This document shows positions 5,589 to 5,818 of a stretch of 5,818 bases of DNA, piece after piece. The position numbers and the translations under genes were made by a program. Numbering within the stretch: position 1 is the first letter of the stretch; every line of letters starts with the position of its first letter. The stretch covers positions 1-5,818 of the forward strand of contig CAAGRM010000244.1 in NCBI GenBank assembly GCA_900772675.1. Direction: 5' to 3'. The stretch comes from Lachnospiraceae bacterium (GTDB lineage Bacteria; Bacillota; Clostridia; Lachnospirales; Lachnospiraceae). The notes under the pieces are model-generated. The model made no database searches. It saw only the letters and a list, made by a program, of their open reading frames with translations, and was not told the DNA's origin.

Positions 5589-5631
5589 GCCCCCGGAAAT
5601 GTCAGATTTTCTGACACCCGGAGGCTCTTTT
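5589..5631. terminator. Bidirectional hairpin terminator between NYN and dut genes
   Basis: An inner 7-base-pair stem (TGTCAGA 5600-5606 with TCTGACA 5610-5616, loop TTT) sits on an outer 8-base-pair stem (5589-5596 with 5618-5625, one C/A mismatch), with AAA/C as internal loop. T-runs follow on both strands (CTCTTTTT to the right, GCTTTTTG on the minus strand). It serves the plus-strand NYN gene and, 20 bases after its stop, the minus-strand dUTPase gene. Confidence 0.9.
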
Positions 5632-5645
5632 TATTTCGTCTGTTG

Positions 5646-5818
5646 TTATCTTTTTCCGGTACTTCCGATTCCGCCGCGGTCCTCACCGTTTAAGTGATCT
5701 ACCTCTTCAAAGCTGATGGTTGGCTGATGCTTTTCAATCCGGAACTGGCAAATGCGGTCATTCACATGAATTACCGTATCACGCAATGCATATGCCGGCA
5801 TATAAAACCAGTCGTTCG
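5646..5818 (-). CDS. dut: dUTP diphosphatase (dUTPase), C-terminal part, cut by window edge
   Basis: The last 56 codons of a dUTPase enter from the right edge on the minus strand. The enzyme splits dUTP into dUMP and pyrophosphate, which keeps uracil out of DNA and feeds thymidylate synthesis; it acts in the cytoplasm, usually as a homotrimer. Visible motifs are [13 protein letters not shown] (about motif IV) and the C-terminal glycine-rich motif [13 protein letters not shown], which closes over the active site of the neighbouring subunit. The usual motif V is GGFGSTGK; here the phenylalanine that stacks on the uracil ring is isoleucine. The C-terminal arm and the stop look normal, and the hairpin at 5589-5631 follows. 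The N-terminal two thirds lie outside the window, so intactness cannot be judged. Confidence 0.93.
   Translation of the reverse strand, partial: NDWFYMPAYALRDTVIHVNDRICQFRIEKHQPTISFEEVDHLNGEDRGGIGSTGKR

Overview
The window looks like chromosomal DNA from a low-to-mid GC Gram-positive anaerobe, most likely a Clostridia/Lachnospiraceae-type Firmicute. The reasons are strong AGGAGG ribosome sites, the clostridial style of the MATE transporter, a DUF3169 membrane protein with a small XRE regulator, and the clostridial form of dUTPase. The assignment to family level is inference.

Left third (1-1678): a ruined urease operon. ureA and ureB are intact with good ribosome sites. The ureC ribosome site is still present, but the ureC start and about the first 430 codons are gone. 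In their place is a roughly 280-bp remnant of an insertion sequence, carrying the tail of an IS110-like transposase on the minus strand. ureC homology resumes at about 1027 and runs to its natural stop. Next comes the start of a ureI-like urea channel gene, cut after about 18 codons and joined out of frame to what looks like the last 48 codons of ureD. Most of ureI and presumably ureE, ureF, ureG and most of ureD are therefore missing. Every nickel-binding residue of urease lies in the lost part of ureC, so active urease cannot be made from this locus.

Middle (1679-3203): a promoter and a complete MATE-family efflux transporter on the plus strand, ending at a strong hairpin (3224-3270) shared with the convergent genes that follow.

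Right-middle (3285-4282, minus strand): a two-gene operon of a 69-residue XRE-type DNA-binding protein and a six-helix DUF3169 membrane protein, overlapping by ATGA. Upstream are three copies of the dyad TGACAA-N6-TTGTCA placed around a predicted promoter, which points to autoregulation.

Right (4541-5506, plus strand): a divergent gene for a 321-residue protein with an N-terminal NYN (PIN-like) RNase domain and two C-terminal OST-HTH/LOTUS RNA-binding repeats. A bidirectional terminator (5589-5631) separates it from the C-terminal end of a dUTPase gene that enters from the right edge on the minus strand.

The most notable points are the urease operon collapsed by at least two deletions, the triple-operator array, and the bacterial NYN-LOTUS protein, whose architecture recalls animal MARF1.
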